Assembly (NCBI GenBank): GCA_964650465.1
Contig: CAZYTA010000018.1
Coordinates: 1 to 48,844 of the forward strand
Length of the DNA: 48,844 nt
From: RGIG6353 sp964650465
GTDB lineage: Bacteria; Bacillota; Clostridia; Oscillospirales; SIG627
Direction of reading: 5' to 3'
This document shows, one piece after another, positions 34,357 through 43,880 of the stretch (positions within the stretch are counted from its first letter, which is position 1; each line of letters opens with the position of its first letter). The notes beneath the pieces were generated by a model. It saw only the letters and a program-made list of their open reading frames with translations. It was not told the DNA's origin and did no database searches. A program made the translations under genes and the position numbers.

Positions 34357-34782
34357 ATGGAAAAGGATTATCAATTACTGACAAAAATTTATTCAGGTAC
34401 GCACATCGGAAGTAAATCATTAAATGCAATGCTGCCCGGTATAAAAAACACTTCCCTAAGAAAAGCTGTAATAACACAAATCAGTGAATATGACAAAATT
34501 AACAGTGATGCAAAATGTCAAATTTCAAATCTCGGCAAAAAAGCTCAAAATCCAATTTTTACTACACTTTCGGCATCTGTTGAAGCAAAAATGAATGTAG
34601 CTATGAATTCCTCGCCCTCCCACCTTGCGGAAGTAATAATAAAGGGTTCCAATATGGGAATAATCTCAATTACAAAAGCAATGAATAATTCACAATTCTG
34701 CACTCCCGAATCTTATAATTTGGGAAGACGTCTGGTAAAAACAGAAGAAAATAACATATCGAGAATAAAAAGCTTTTTGTGA
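34357..34782 (+). CDS. Small helical protein of unknown function downstream of sigK
   Basis: 141 residues, not recognised with confidence. The sequence is predicted to be almost entirely helical with four amphipathic stretches (about 3-28, 31-58, 67-98, 100-140), which recalls ferritin-like or CotF-like four-helix bundles, but no metal ligand pattern (ExxH pairs) is evident. The GGAG ribosome site and 9-base gap after sigK show co-transcription, so a role in late sporulation is possible (inference). It ends at a strong hairpin. Confidence 0.7.
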   Translation: MEKDYQLLTKIYSGTHIGSKSLNAMLPGIKNTSLRKAVITQISEYDKINSDAKCQISNLGKKAQNPIFTTLSASVEAKMNVAMNSSPSHLAEVIIKGSNMGIISITKAMNNSQFCTPESYNLGRRLVKTEENNISRIKSFL

Positions 34783-34791
34783 GAATGTAAA

Positions 34792-34817
34792 TCACGGCAG
34801 GGATATCCCTGCCGTGA
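34792..34817. terminator. Bidirectional terminator between the sigK unit and the foldase gene
   Basis: A perfect 12-bp GC-rich stem TCACGGCAGGGA/TCCCTGCCGTGA with a 2-base loop between convergent genes. Confidence 0.85.
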
Positions 34818-34819
34818 CA

Positions 34820-35806
34820 TCATTTTACCGTATAAGGCGAAACATACTCATATTCGGGTGCATATTCAATCTCAACATCTGCTATTTTTGCATCAATTAT
34901 CTCTGTGAATATTTGATTGTACACAACATCCTTAAGCTCGTCAATATCGGCATTGTCAATAGGAAGCTTCTGTATGATATGGTATCCGTGTGATGATTTT
35001 ACAAGACCTGAAATTTCGCCTTCTTCCATCGAATCACAAGCCAGAACAAATTCTTCGGGCATTTCGGAATCTGTAAAATAATAACCGTATGAAGGCATAG
35101 CATCATCCTTACTGTACTCAGTAACCACAGCATCAAAGTCCTCTGCGTTACGTGCTTTTTCAAGAACTGTATTAAGATACGCCTCATAGTCACTGTCAGA
35201 CATAGTGGTATTGGGATGAATAAGTATATGCTTGGCATGAGTGTAGTTATCGGAAAGATACTGCTCCAATTCGTTATCGGTCATAGCCTTTACACCGTTA
35301 TCACCGAAATAGTATTCAAAAAGAGAATCGTACAGTTGATACCCCTGAAGAATGTACTCGTACAATTCATCGCTCAGATAATAAGAAGCCAAGCCCTCTC
35401 TGAATTCGGCTGAGGACATACCTTCCTTGTAGCCTTTGATTTCCTCCGAGACCTGCTCATAATCAGGTTCAACTCCGTTTTCTGCCGACAAATCTCTGAT
35501 CGAATAAATTTCCACCAAAATTTCTTCTACATAGTTTTTCAAAATATCAACGTATTCGGGATAATCAGTCCAGACTTTTTCATCTCCTCCGTCAAGCTCT
35601 GCCTTCTGGTTAAAATAGTAATATCTGAATTCCGCTAACGAAATACTGTTGCCGTTAATTTTCATAATATACTCGGGAATAATCTTTTCTTCATCAACAT
35701 AAAGATATCCGTCTGTTTTAAAGTTTTCATTTTCAATCACCTCAGAGCAGGATACAATTGAAAAAGCCATCAAAACAAGAACAATTGAAGCAATAATTTT
35801 TTTCAT
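34820..35806 (-). CDS. PrsA-like peptidyl-prolyl isomerase lipoprotein (parvulin foldase)
   Basis: 328 residues. The signal peptide MKKIIASIVLVLMAFSIVSC has a lipobox with Cys20 as the lipid-bearing residue. A SurA/PrsA-type helical chaperone region (~40-185) precedes a parvulin domain (~188-285) starting at YTHAKHILI and containing YGYYFTDSEMPEEFVLAC, GEISGLVKSSHGYHII. It would fold exported proteins at the outer face of the membrane. Acidic overall. Promoter at 35836-35864; divergent from addA. Confidence 0.9.
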   Translation of the reverse strand: MKKIIASIVLVLMAFSIVSCSEVIENENFKTDGYLYVDEEKIIPEYIMKINGNSISLAEFRYYYFNQKAELDGGDEKVWTDYPEYVDILKNYVEEILVEIYSIRDLSAENGVEPDYEQVSEEIKGYKEGMSSAEFREGLASYYLSDELYEYILQGYQLYDSLFEYYFGDNGVKAMTDNELEQYLSDNYTHAKHILIHPNTTMSDSDYEAYLNTVLEKARNAEDFDAVVTEYSKDDAMPSYGYYFTDSEMPEEFVLACDSMEEGEISGLVKSSHGYHIIQKLPIDNADIDELKDVVYNQIFTEIIDAKIADVEIEYAPEYEYVSPYTVK

Positions 35807-35835
35807 ACGCTATCTCCAAAAATTTTATTGTATAT

Positions 35836-35864
35836 ATGATATCACAAAACTTTTCTTTTATCAA
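35836..35864 (-). promoter_or_regulatory. Promoter of the foldase gene
   Basis: TTGATA (35864-35859), 17-base spacer, TATCAT (35841-35836) on the minus strand. Confidence 0.65.
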
Positions 35865-35896
35865 GTAAATAATTTTAAAATTTCTTTGTATTTTGT

Positions 35897-35925
35897 TTGC
35901 TTTTCGTTCTGTTATGGTGTATACT
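35897..35925 (+). promoter_or_regulatory. Promoter of addA
   Basis: TTGCTT, 17-base spacer, TATACT on the plus strand, 27 bases before the chosen addA start. Confidence 0.6.
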
Positions 35926-35952
35926 TATTTTACAACATATTCGGAGGATAAT

Positions 35953-38900
35953 ATGAGCGGATTTTCATGGACTAAAGAGCAACTTGCCGCAATAGAGTCG
36001 GAGGGCACAGATATACTTGTAAGCGCGGCGGCAGGCAGCGGTAAAACCGCAGTATTGACACAGCGCATTATACGCAAGCTGACTGATACAAACAACCCTG
36101 TTGACGTTACAGACTTTTTGATTGTTACATTCACTGTTTCTGCTACAACAGAGTTACGTGAGAAGCTTTCAAATGCAATCAGAAAAACTTATAACGAAAA
36201 CCGCTCTTTAAAGAGATTAAAAAAGCAAATTCTCAATTTACCTTCTGCAAAAATACTCACAATCGATTCGTTTTGTAAATTCATAGTAAGCGAGTGCGCC
36301 AAACAGCTTGATATACCCGCTGATTTTCTGACTGGTGAAGAAAGCGAGCTGAAACGGCTGACCGATGATACTGTTGCCGAAACGCTGGACAGCTTTTTTG
36401 AGGGCTATTCCTGCAAACCTCTTTTTGACACTTCTTATCTTCCCTCGGATGTAAGACGAGGTTTTTTAAGCGTAGTGGAATGCTTCTCGACGCAAAAGAC
36501 ATTTGACACTTTAAACGAAACAATAATAGATTTATATAACAAACTCATAAAATATCCCGAGCCCTTTAAGCGGGCGAAAGGTTATCTGAACGAATATGAC
36601 ACAATTCTAAGAGAACACTATATCAACAAATCCAAAACATCTTTTTTTGATACTAAATTAGGGAAAATAATAACCGCGGAAATCAAAGAAGCTGTAAGCA
36701 CCGCCTCAAAATACTTTGCAGAAGCGAAAGAGCTCATTGCACAATATGAAGAAATGAGTGCAAAATATTCTCCTGCTGTTGAGGAAGACTTTTTATCGTC
36801 TGAGCATATAATTGCCTCAGACGGTGCCGAATTAATTAAGTCATTAAGTTTGTATGTTCCTCAAAGACTATCTTCATACAGACCTAAGAACGATTTTGAA
36901 AAAGACATTCAAGAAAAATTCAAAGAGTTAAGGGATGCGGGAAAAGAGCTTATTTCTGATTTAAAAAATAAATATCCGATAACTGATGAAGAAAAGCTCT
37001 ATTTACAAATAGCAAATACATTTTCAATAGCAAACGAGCTTTTCGCTGTGGTAGAAGAATTTTCCAGAAGGCTGTGGCTTTCAAAGTTGGAAATGAAAAT
37101 TTTTTCCTTTGACGATATAGCACAGCTTGCATATAAAGCACTTATTAAAGAAGGCACTTATGACAAAGAAACAAGAACATTTGAAAAAACCGATTATGCA
37201 GGCGAATTAAGCGAAAAATTTCACGAAATTCTGATTGATGAATACCAGGATGTAAATGAGCTTCAGGATACAATCTTTAAATCTGTGTCCAATTCTCACA
37301 ACAGATTTATGGTAGGTGACCTTAAGCAAAGCATTTACAAATTCAGAGGTGCAACTCCGGAAATATTTTTTGAATACAGAAATACTTTTAAGCCTATCAC
37401 ATCAACCGACGGCAGTCCCAGACTTATATCACTTCAAAACAACTTTCGTTCTGACAAATCCGTAATTGATTATGTAAACTCCCTGTTTGAAGTGGTTATG
37501 AATTACCAAAGCGAAGATGTTTACAGAAAAGATGACTTTTTAACATTTTCTAAGAATGAGGATCTAAATATTCCAACCGAAATTTCAATTTTTGACCAAG
37601 ATATCGAATACGAGTACATAGCTGATAAAATTATTGAAATCACAACTAAAGATCCGCGTTTTTCTTTTAATGATATTTGTATTCTTTCAAGAAAGCACGA
37701 TAGTCTTCAAAAGGCTCAAAAGGTACTTAACGAAAGAGGAATACCTTCCGATTACACTCCTAACGAAAACTTCTTTAAAAGCTATGAAATACAGACTATC
37801 CATTCTCTTTTGAAAGCCATTGACAATCCTACAGATGACGTAGCGCTTTTGTCTGTTTTGACCTGTCCGTTTTTTGCGTTCACCCCGGCTGAATTGCTGA
37901 AAATAAGAGAAACAGCACCAAGGGGCGAGATTTATTTTGCCCTACGCTCATACAGCGGTGATACTATACTTGAAAAAAAATCAAAATACGCAGTTCATGT
38001 GTTAAAAAAGTGGAAAAACAAATCAAGAGCAGTCGGAAGCGATACCTTCATATGGTGGCTGTATTCAGAAACACATTTGCTTTCTGCTGTAAAAAAGCTT
38101 AACAACTCAAAAGAAAGAACCAATAACCTCATAACCTTTTACAACCTTGCTATAAAATACGAAGAGCGAGAATTTAAAGGAATAACAAAATTTTTGAATT
38201 ATCTTGAATCCTTCATAAGTTCAAAGAATAGACTTGGAAAGAAAAACAATTCGGAAAACTCTGTTCACCTTATGACCATTCATGATTCAAAAGGACTGGA
38301 ATTCCCCATATGTTTTTATGCTTCTTCCGGCTCACTCATAAGCCGTGCAGATGAGCGAAAAAAGATAATAATGAGTGAAATCTTCGGTCCTGCCTTTTCG
38401 GTACCGGTCGGAAGCCTTGGCGGAAAAATCAACACATATGCCGAAAAAGCAGCCATTGCAGAAACAAGAGCAGCTGTTATGGATGAAGAATTAAGGCTTT
38501 TGTACGTTGCGCTCACTCGTGCAAAAAACAGTTTGATAATTACAGGTCATACCGACATCAGTGCATATATCAAACGCTTGAGGCTTGACAATATGTGCAG
38601 GACATCTTTTTCCTATGCTTTAAAAAATGCAACCACCATTCTCAAGGTTATAGGTATGGGGATGTGCAGTGAAAAACTGTTTGACAATGCACTAAAAAGC
38701 TTTGATAACGAAAATTTAACTGCATCGGAAAATCTGCTTACAATAAACCTTTTTGCAAGCTATGAGTCACAAAGACTAACAAATTCACCTACTGCGGACA
38801 ACTGCGAAGTTAATACAGTCACGCTAAATAAAGGTGACATAGAAAAAGCATTGTTACCAACAGGATGCTCTGTACTTACCGATACTCCGTTTAAGCTCTC

Positions 38901-39534
38901 TGTGTCAAGTATCAGAGAAGGCTTACTGGACGAAGGGGCAGTTAGTTCCATATCAACTATAAAAAAATACCCGTCATTTATGTCGTTGGACAGTGACAAC
39001 ATTTCATCATTTACAGGAACCGCAATGCACGTATTTATGCAGTTTTGTGACTTTGATAATTGTATTAAAAACGGAACTGTAAACGAAGCCGAACGGCTTG
39101 TTAAGTACGGTTTTATAACGGAAATGCAAAAACAGGTACTGAACCACTTAACCCTCACCGCATTCTTTTCATCAAACTGTTACAAAAACATTTGTAAAGC
39201 TGTTCGTGTTGAAAGAGAAAAACGTTATACTCTTCTGTTACCTTCTTCGTTTTTCTTCACAGATGAAGCAAAGAAGCAGCAGCTCGATGCATTAAATCAA
39301 AAAACTCTTATTCAAGGTGTCATCGACTGCTATTATGTAAATCAAGACAATACAATTACATTGATTGATTTTAAAACAGATAATGTAAGTCCTAAAGACG
39401 GAGAAAACATCTTAAAAGAACGTCATAAGCATCAAATGATGCTTTACAAAGAAGCGATAGAAGAAATCGAGGGAATTAAAGTAGCTAAAGCTGCTGTATA
39501 TTCATTCTGTTTATCAAAAGAAATTGAAATTTAA
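35953..39534 (+). CDS. addA: AddA-type helicase/exonuclease subunit
   Basis: 1193 residues from the ATG at 35953 (GGAGG 5 bases upstream; an in-frame ATG further up at 35893 lies in the promoter). Superfamily 1 helicase motifs: Walker A AAAGSGKTAVLTQRI near residue 24, Walker B LIDEYQDVNELQ, QSIYKFRGA, HLMTIHDSKGLEFP, LRLLYVALTRAK. The C-terminal RecB-type nuclease has GVIDCYY, LIDFKTD and HQMMLYKEA. With AddB it processes double-strand breaks up to Chi. AddB normally lies directly upstream in the same operon; here the upstream gene is the divergent foldase, so addB is unlinked or absent. Confidence 0.9.
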   Translation: MSGFSWTKEQLAAIESEGTDILVSAAAGSGKTAVLTQRIIRKLTDTNNPVDVTDFLIVTFTVSATTELREKLSNAIRKTYNENRSLKRLKKQILNLPSAKILTIDSFCKFIVSECAKQLDIPADFLTGEESELKRLTDDTVAETLDSFFEGYSCKPLFDTSYLPSDVRRGFLSVVECFSTQKTFDTLNETIIDLYNKLIKYPEPFKRAKGYLNEYDTILREHYINKSKTSFFDTKLGKIITAEIKEAVSTASKYFAEAKELIAQYEEMSAKYSPAVEEDFLSSEHIIASDGAELIKSLSLYVPQRLSSYRPKNDFEKDIQEKFKELRDAGKELISDLKNKYPITDEEKLYLQIANTFSIANELFAVVEEFSRRLWLSKLEMKIFSFDDIAQLAYKALIKEGTYDKETRTFEKTDYAGELSEKFHEILIDEYQDVNELQDTIFKSVSNSHNRFMVGDLKQSIYKFRGATPEIFFEYRNTFKPITSTDGSPRLISLQNNFRSDKSVIDYVNSLFEVVMNYQSEDVYRKDDFLTFSKNEDLNIPTEISIFDQDIEYEYIADKIIEITTKDPRFSFNDICILSRKHDSLQKAQKVLNERGIPSDYTPNENFFKSYEIQTIHSLLKAIDNPTDDVALLSVLTCPFFAFTPAELLKIRETAPRGEIYFALRSYSGDTILEKKSKYAVHVLKKWKNKSRAVGSDTFIWWLYSETHLLSAVKKLNNSKERTNNLITFYNLAIKYEEREFKGITKFLNYLESFISSKNRLGKKNNSENSVHLMTIHDSKGLEFPICFYASSGSLISRADERKKIIMSEIFGPAFSVPVGSLGGKINTYAEKAAIAETRAAVMDEELRLLYVALTRAKNSLIITGHTDISAYIKRLRLDNMCRTSFSYALKNATTILKVIGMGMCSEKLFDNALKSFDNENLTASENLLTINLFASYESQRLTNSPTADNCEVNTVTLNKGDIEKALLPTGCSVLTDTPFKLSVSSIREGLLDEGAVSSISTIKKYPSFMSLDSDNISSFTGTAMHVFMQFCDFDNCIKNGTVNEAERLVKYGFITEMQKQVLNHLTLTAFFSSNCYKNICKAVRVEREKRYTLLLPSSFFFTDEAKKQQLDALNQKTLIQGVIDCYYVNQDNTITLIDFKTDNVSPKDGENILKERHKHQMMLYKEAIEEIEGIKVAKAAVYSFCLSKEIEI

Positions 39535-39563
39535 TTGACAACATATACAACATGTGGTATAAT
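39535..39563 (+). promoter_or_regulatory. Consensus sigma-A promoter of the TSCPD/YkvI/MATE cluster
   Basis: Perfect TTGACA (39535-39540), 17 bases, TATAAT (39558-39563), directly after the addA stop codon. Confidence 0.88.
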
Positions 39564-39594
39564 AATTATCAAATTCGTGGAGGTACACGCAACT

Positions 39595-39852
39595 ATGAGA
39601 CATACATATGTTACAAAAGGAACCTGTTCAAGACAAATTTCATTTGACCTTGAAGGAAATATCGTAAAAAACGTCGAATTTATAGGCGGATGCAACGGAA
39701 ATCTCAAAGCAATATCGTCACTTGTCAACGGTCTCACCGTTGAAGAAATTGAAAATAGAGTAAGCGGAATCAAATGCGGATTCAAAACAACCTCCTGTTC
39801 GGACCAACTTGCAATTGCCGTAAGAACGGCGTTTGAAAAGGAGAACTCGTAG
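39595..39852 (+). CDS. TSCPD domain protein (TIGR03905 type)
   Basis: 85 residues starting MRHTYVTKGTCSRQISFDLEG. The conserved signature GGCNGNLKAIS and a variant TSCSDQLA in place of TSCPDQLA fit the small stand-alone TSCPD family; the same domain ends some class II ribonucleotide reductases. The cysteines (in GTC, GGC, IKC, SC) suggest metal or Fe-S binding, but the function is unknown. The ATG at 39595 follows GTGGAGG at a longish 11-base spacing. First gene after a perfect promoter and 3 bases before the YkvI-like gene. Confidence 0.85.
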   Translation: MRHTYVTKGTCSRQISFDLEGNIVKNVEFIGGCNGNLKAISSLVNGLTVEEIENRVSGIKCGFKTTSCSDQLAIAVRTAFEKENS

Positions 39853-39855
39853 TTT

Positions 39856-40905
39856 GTGAATGTCTCTGTTTTTTCGCTTGCCGTAACAATTGCCGGCACT
39901 TTTATCGGTGCCGGTTTTGTATCGGGACAAGAGCTGTGGCAATTTTTCGGAGCATTTGGTGTTTTGGGTATTCTTGGATTTATCCTTGCTGTCACAATAA
40001 TTACCGTACTCAGTGTAATTACAATCAGCTATGCATCCTCGGCTAAGAAGGAAACTTTTGAAGATGTTATTTGCTCAAACGACACTAAAGCTCAAAAAAA
40101 TCTTGTTTCACTTTTTCAATACATTTTCTACATCGGTATTTACATAATAATGACTTCGGGCGCCGAGTCTCTTATATGCCATTATTTTGACATAAAAAAA
40201 GTAACTGTCGGCATTATATTTTGCGTGTTGGTCAGTATCATTTCTCTCATTGGTGTGAAAGGTATAATTTCGGCATTTTCTGTAACTATCCCCCTATTGG
40301 TTTTTGTTACTGCAATTATTGCAATCTTTACCTTGTCTTCGATACCTGTATGCTTCCGAAGCGTTAATGACAATTCACTTATATCAAATTGGTTTGTCTC
40401 TGCACTTGTATTTGTATCATATAATTTTTTTGCAGGTATAGGAGTTTTCGCTTCTGTGGCAAGGCTTGTAAACACAAAGAAAAAACTGTTTGGCGCATCT
40501 GTTTTGGGGTGTGTATTTCTTTTGATAATAGGCGTATGTGTTATTACAACAATTTCCTTTATAAAAACCGAAACATCAGATTTGCCAATGCTGGAAGCTG
40601 CTGAGTTATTAAGTCCTTATCTAAGCACAATTTACGCTGTGCTATTGGTTTGTGCTATGTTCGGCGGAGCTATTTCTTCCTTATTTCCCATAGTAGAAAG
40701 TATAAAAAGCAAAAATATTTTCGACAACAAAACGCTTGCTGTTATTACATCGCTTATATCTGCTGTAACCGTAATACTGAGCTTATTCGGATTCAGCAAC
40801 CTCATAGGTACCGTTTATCCGATATTCGGATACATTGGTTTTGTTGTTATTATTGTAGTAATATACAATTTCGCAAAGCATAAAATCGGAGGAAAACAAT
40901 GTTAA
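39856..40905 (+). CDS. YkvI-like membrane transporter family protein
   Basis: 349 residues with about ten membrane helices. The N-terminal TIAGTFIGAGFVSGQELWQFFG is the hallmark of the YkvI branch of the APC superfamily, with an unwound first helix that usually coordinates substrate or Na+. The substrate is unknown. The start is a GTG at 39856, 3 bases after the TSCPD stop, using the GGAG near 39840. It overlaps the MATE gene by 7 bases, so the two are coupled. Confidence 0.82.
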   Translation: MNVSVFSLAVTIAGTFIGAGFVSGQELWQFFGAFGVLGILGFILAVTIITVLSVITISYASSAKKETFEDVICSNDTKAQKNLVSLFQYIFYIGIYIIMTSGAESLICHYFDIKKVTVGIIFCVLVSIISLIGVKGIISAFSVTIPLLVFVTAIIAIFTLSSIPVCFRSVNDNSLISNWFVSALVFVSYNFFAGIGVFASVARLVNTKKKLFGASVLGCVFLLIIGVCVITTISFIKTETSDLPMLEAAELLSPYLSTIYAVLLVCAMFGGAISSLFPIVESIKSKNIFDNKTLAVITSLISAVTVILSLFGFSNLIGTVYPIFGYIGFVVIIVVIYNFAKHKIGGKQC

Positions 40906-42272
40906 AAAGTTTGGGATATGTAGATTTTCTAAACGGTAAACTGCTCAAAAATATGGCACTGTTTGCAATCCCTCTCATGCTTACATCAATAATTCAGTTA
41001 TTGTTCAATGCAGCTGACATAATGGTTGTAGGCAAATTCGGAAGCGACATTGCCATGGCGGCTGTAAGTTCTACATCTTCTTTGATTCATTTGATTGTTA
41101 ACTTCTTTGTTGGATTATCTGTAGGCACAAATGTGGTTGTAGCTCGTGCAGTAGGGGCAAATAACGCCGAGGATGCTTCTAAAGCTGTTCATTCCGCAAT
41201 TCTGCTTGCTGTTATCGGAGGTTTAGTTGCCGGAATCGGAGGCTATGCAATTTCTGAATCGGCTTTAAAGCTGATGGATACCCCTGATGATGTTATAGGA
41301 CAGGCAGCAAGCTATGTAAAAATATACTTTTTAGGTGCTCCCGGTTCTTTAATTTACAATTTCGGCTCCTCTATTCTGCGCTCAATCGGTGATTCCAAAA
41401 GACCTATGTACTTTATGACAATTTCAGGTATTGTAAACATTGTTTTAAACTTAGTACTGGTTATACAATTTCATCTTGATGCCGCAGGAGTTGCAATTGC
41501 TACAACCATATCAAATTATGTAGCCGCTGTTCTGACACTTTGGTCATTAACTAAAATTGAGGGTATGTGCCGTTTACGCTTCGGTTTACTTAAGCTTGAC
41601 AAGGAAAGCACACTTGAGATTATCCGAATAGGAATGCCTTCAGGTATTCAGTCCTGCTTGTTCTCAATTTCAAATACTCTTATACAGTCATCGATTAACT
41701 CCTTTGGCTCTACTGTAATGTCAGGCAATGCCGTTTCTCAAAACATAGAAGGTTTTGTCAGTATATCAATTAACTCTTCAGCTCAAGCGGCTATGACTTT
41801 TACCAGTCAAAATCTTGGTGCTAAAAAGCACGAAAGAATTCGTCCGATTTTTTATAATGCACTTGTTCTCGGAACTATAATTTGGGCGTTTTTGGGCGGC
41901 TTGATTTTCTTGGCAAGACTGCCGATAATGTCCCTGTATACCGATTCACCTGAAGTTGTATCATATGCTTTAATCAGATTTTTCATTATGGTTCCGGGCT
42001 ATTTGATAGGCGGATTCATGGACGTGTCTACATGCTCGCTGAGAGGCTTGGGATGCTCAATACCGCCTATGATAGTTACAGTTCTCGGTGTCTGCGTTTT
42101 TCGTATCGCATGGATTTATACAGTCTTTGCGCAAGTCGGAACTCTTGAATCTATTTATATTTCATACCCTATTTCGTGGCTGTTGACCTTTGCGGTAAAC
42201 GCAATGCTTTATTTTATTTTAAGCTACAGGAAAATCAATATTTTAAAAGAAGAAAATATTTTATCAAAATAA
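40899..42272 (+). CDS. MATE family multidrug/Na+ antiporter
   Basis: 457 residues, about twelve membrane helices in two halves. The first half starts ALFAIPLMLTSIIQLLFNAADIMVVGKFG, the second repeats it as RIGMPSGIQSCLFSISNTLIQSSINSFG, as expected for MATE transporters (NorM/DinF group). It exports cationic compounds using Na+ or H+ gradients; the Na+-pumping decarboxylase in this window could supply the former (inference). GGAGG before the ATG at 40899. Confidence 0.93.
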   Translation: MLKSLGYVDFLNGKLLKNMALFAIPLMLTSIIQLLFNAADIMVVGKFGSDIAMAAVSSTSSLIHLIVNFFVGLSVGTNVVVARAVGANNAEDASKAVHSAILLAVIGGLVAGIGGYAISESALKLMDTPDDVIGQAASYVKIYFLGAPGSLIYNFGSSILRSIGDSKRPMYFMTISGIVNIVLNLVLVIQFHLDAAGVAIATTISNYVAAVLTLWSLTKIEGMCRLRFGLLKLDKESTLEIIRIGMPSGIQSCLFSISNTLIQSSINSFGSTVMSGNAVSQNIEGFVSISINSSAQAAMTFTSQNLGAKKHERIRPIFYNALVLGTIIWAFLGGLIFLARLPIMSLYTDSPEVVSYALIRFFIMVPGYLIGGFMDVSTCSLRGLGCSIPPMIVTVLGVCVFRIAWIYTVFAQVGTLESIYISYPISWLLTFAVNAMLYFILSYRKINILKEENILSK

Positions 42273-42283
42273 CGGAGCTGTAA

Positions 42284-43318
42284 ATGAACAAACATAAAAG
42301 AAAATTCAGATATGACCGCCTGATTATTCTGCTTGCTATTTTAGCCATAATAATATTTTTGATTTACTTTTTCATAAAAGGAATTGTTTTCGCATTTTCC
42401 CTTATATTTCAAAAAGAGCGTAATGTCCCTGATGACATCAGGGTAATTGAAAATTATAATGACCTCCTCCCCGCCCTGCAGGTTGAACAGCCGCAGGTTC
42501 AAGAGGTTTATGAACCGCTACCGCTGATATATGACGAAAACAGCCAGCAATTAGGCACAGCAATCAACAGTAAATACGGCATTCTTTACTGTGTCGATGA
42601 CAGGCAGGTTCTTGCAAGAAAAGCATCACAGGAAAGAATGTATCCGGCTTCTATGACAAAAATTATGTCACTTATTGTTGCGGTTGAAAACATTGAGGAT
42701 CTTAATGACACGTTTACTATGACTTTTGAGATAATTAATCCTCTGTACCTGCAGAACGCCACGGTAACAGGACTGTCATCCGGTGAAACTGTGCCTTTAA
42801 TTGATTTACTTTACGGTATTGTACTCCCCTCAGGCGCTGATGCAACAGATGCCATAGCGCTTTATGTAAGCGGAAGCGAAGAAGGCTTTGTTGAATTAAT
42901 GAACAAAAAAGCTGAAGAAATCGGTCTTTTAGACACTCATTTCACAAATACAAGCGGATTACATGATGACAATCACTACACAACTGCATATGACATGGCG
43001 CTGATACTCGATTATGCTATTCATAATGAAACCTGCAAGCGTATACTGTCAACTTACAAGTATGTTACCACCTCTACCGAGCAACATCCTAATGGAATTG
43101 AATTTTATAGTACGATGTTCAACAAAGTAAAAAGCGACCAGATAGACGGTATGGAAATCAGCGGCGGAAAGACAGGTTATACATACGAAGCGTATCACTG
43201 TCTCGCAAGCTTCGCAAAGAAAAACGGAAAAACCTATATCGCTGTCAGCGGATACGGCGAAAACAAGTACAGCCCCGTATACGATATGATTACCATGTAT
43301 ACTGATTACATCGATTAA
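42284..43318 (+). CDS. D-alanyl-D-alanine carboxypeptidase, S11 family (DacF-like)
   Basis: 344 residues with one N-terminal membrane helix (~13-40). The catalytic S-x-x-K is SMTK (Ser123, Lys126) and the third motif is KTG in GGKTGYT. The second motif, normally S-x-N (SGN), reads SGADA with Ala185 at the Asn position, a variant that may alter activity. The enzyme trims the terminal D-alanine from peptidoglycan stem peptides outside the cell. Follows the MATE gene by 11 bases and ends at a strong terminator, closing the plus-strand unit. Confidence 0.9.
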   Translation: MNKHKRKFRYDRLIILLAILAIIIFLIYFFIKGIVFAFSLIFQKERNVPDDIRVIENYNDLLPALQVEQPQVQEVYEPLPLIYDENSQQLGTAINSKYGILYCVDDRQVLARKASQERMYPASMTKIMSLIVAVENIEDLNDTFTMTFEIINPLYLQNATVTGLSSGETVPLIDLLYGIVLPSGADATDAIALYVSGSEEGFVELMNKKAEEIGLLDTHFTNTSGLHDDNHYTTAYDMALILDYAIHNETCKRILSTYKYVTTSTEQHPNGIEFYSTMFNKVKSDQIDGMEISGGKTGYTYEAYHCLASFAKKNGKTYIAVSGYGENKYSPVYDMITMYTDYID

Positions 43319-43358
43319 AAGAAACCCACGCGAATGATAACTCGCGTGGGTTTCTTTT
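43317..43358. terminator. Bidirectional terminator after the carboxypeptidase gene
   Basis: Perfect 17-bp inverted repeat (43317-43333 with 43342-43358), GC-rich in the inner part and with A/T outer ends, 8-base loop. It also serves the convergent membrane protein gene. Confidence 0.92.
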
Positions 43359-43367
43359 AATGTTACA

Positions 43368-43754
43368 TCATTTGACTCTTTTACTATGCGCCCAACTAAC
43401 AGCACTGTATGTAACTATGCCTAAACATACGCCATATTCTAAATCATTGAAGCCGCTGAGAATAAATTTTACAATTCCCATTACTGAAAATAAAGAAAAA
43501 AAGACTATTATCAAGAGTTCAAATATATCCAAAAAAGAAGCGGGGCAATATTTGTTTTTTATTTGACATAACAACACGAAATATACTCCGAAAAACCAAA
43601 CAGCCGACAATACAGGTATTGCAATAACAGCTTTGGTCTTGTCCTGTACATTACTAAAAATAACAAAAAGCAAATATACAAGCGCTGCAGAAAAAACGGG
43701 TATGCGTAAACATAACTTTATATTTGAAAATATCGTATCAAGAATTTTTCTCAT
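43368..43754 (-). CDS. Small membrane protein of unknown function
   Basis: 128 residues, not recognised. Four hydrophobic stretches (about 16-33, 41-63, 73-97, 105-121) with a positively charged C-terminus. The start is the ATG at 43754 preceded by AAAGGAGGTA; an upstream in-frame start would overlap the ribosome site. No obvious partner; it lies in a region of small orphan membrane genes. Confidence 0.65.
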   Translation of the reverse strand: MRKILDTIFSNIKLCLRIPVFSAALVYLLFVIFSNVQDKTKAVIAIPVLSAVWFFGVYFVLLCQIKNKYCPASFLDIFELLIIVFFSLFSVMGIVKFILSGFNDLEYGVCLGIVTYSAVSWAHSKRVK

Positions 43755-43817
43755 AACAGTACCTCCTTTTGTGTAAGTATACCATAAAAGCACCCGTGTG
43801 TCAATGCAGTGTATCGG

Positions 43818-43846
43818 TTGACATGCACAAGTTTTTATGATATAAT
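43818..43846 (+). promoter_or_regulatory. Consensus sigma-A promoter of the zinc-ribbon membrane protein gene
   Basis: Perfect TTGACA (43818-43823), 17 bases, TATAAT (43841-43846), 34 bases before the ATG. Confidence 0.88.
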
Positions 43847-43880
43847 TGACTTAAATAAAGTGAAAGGAGGGCATCCGTAT

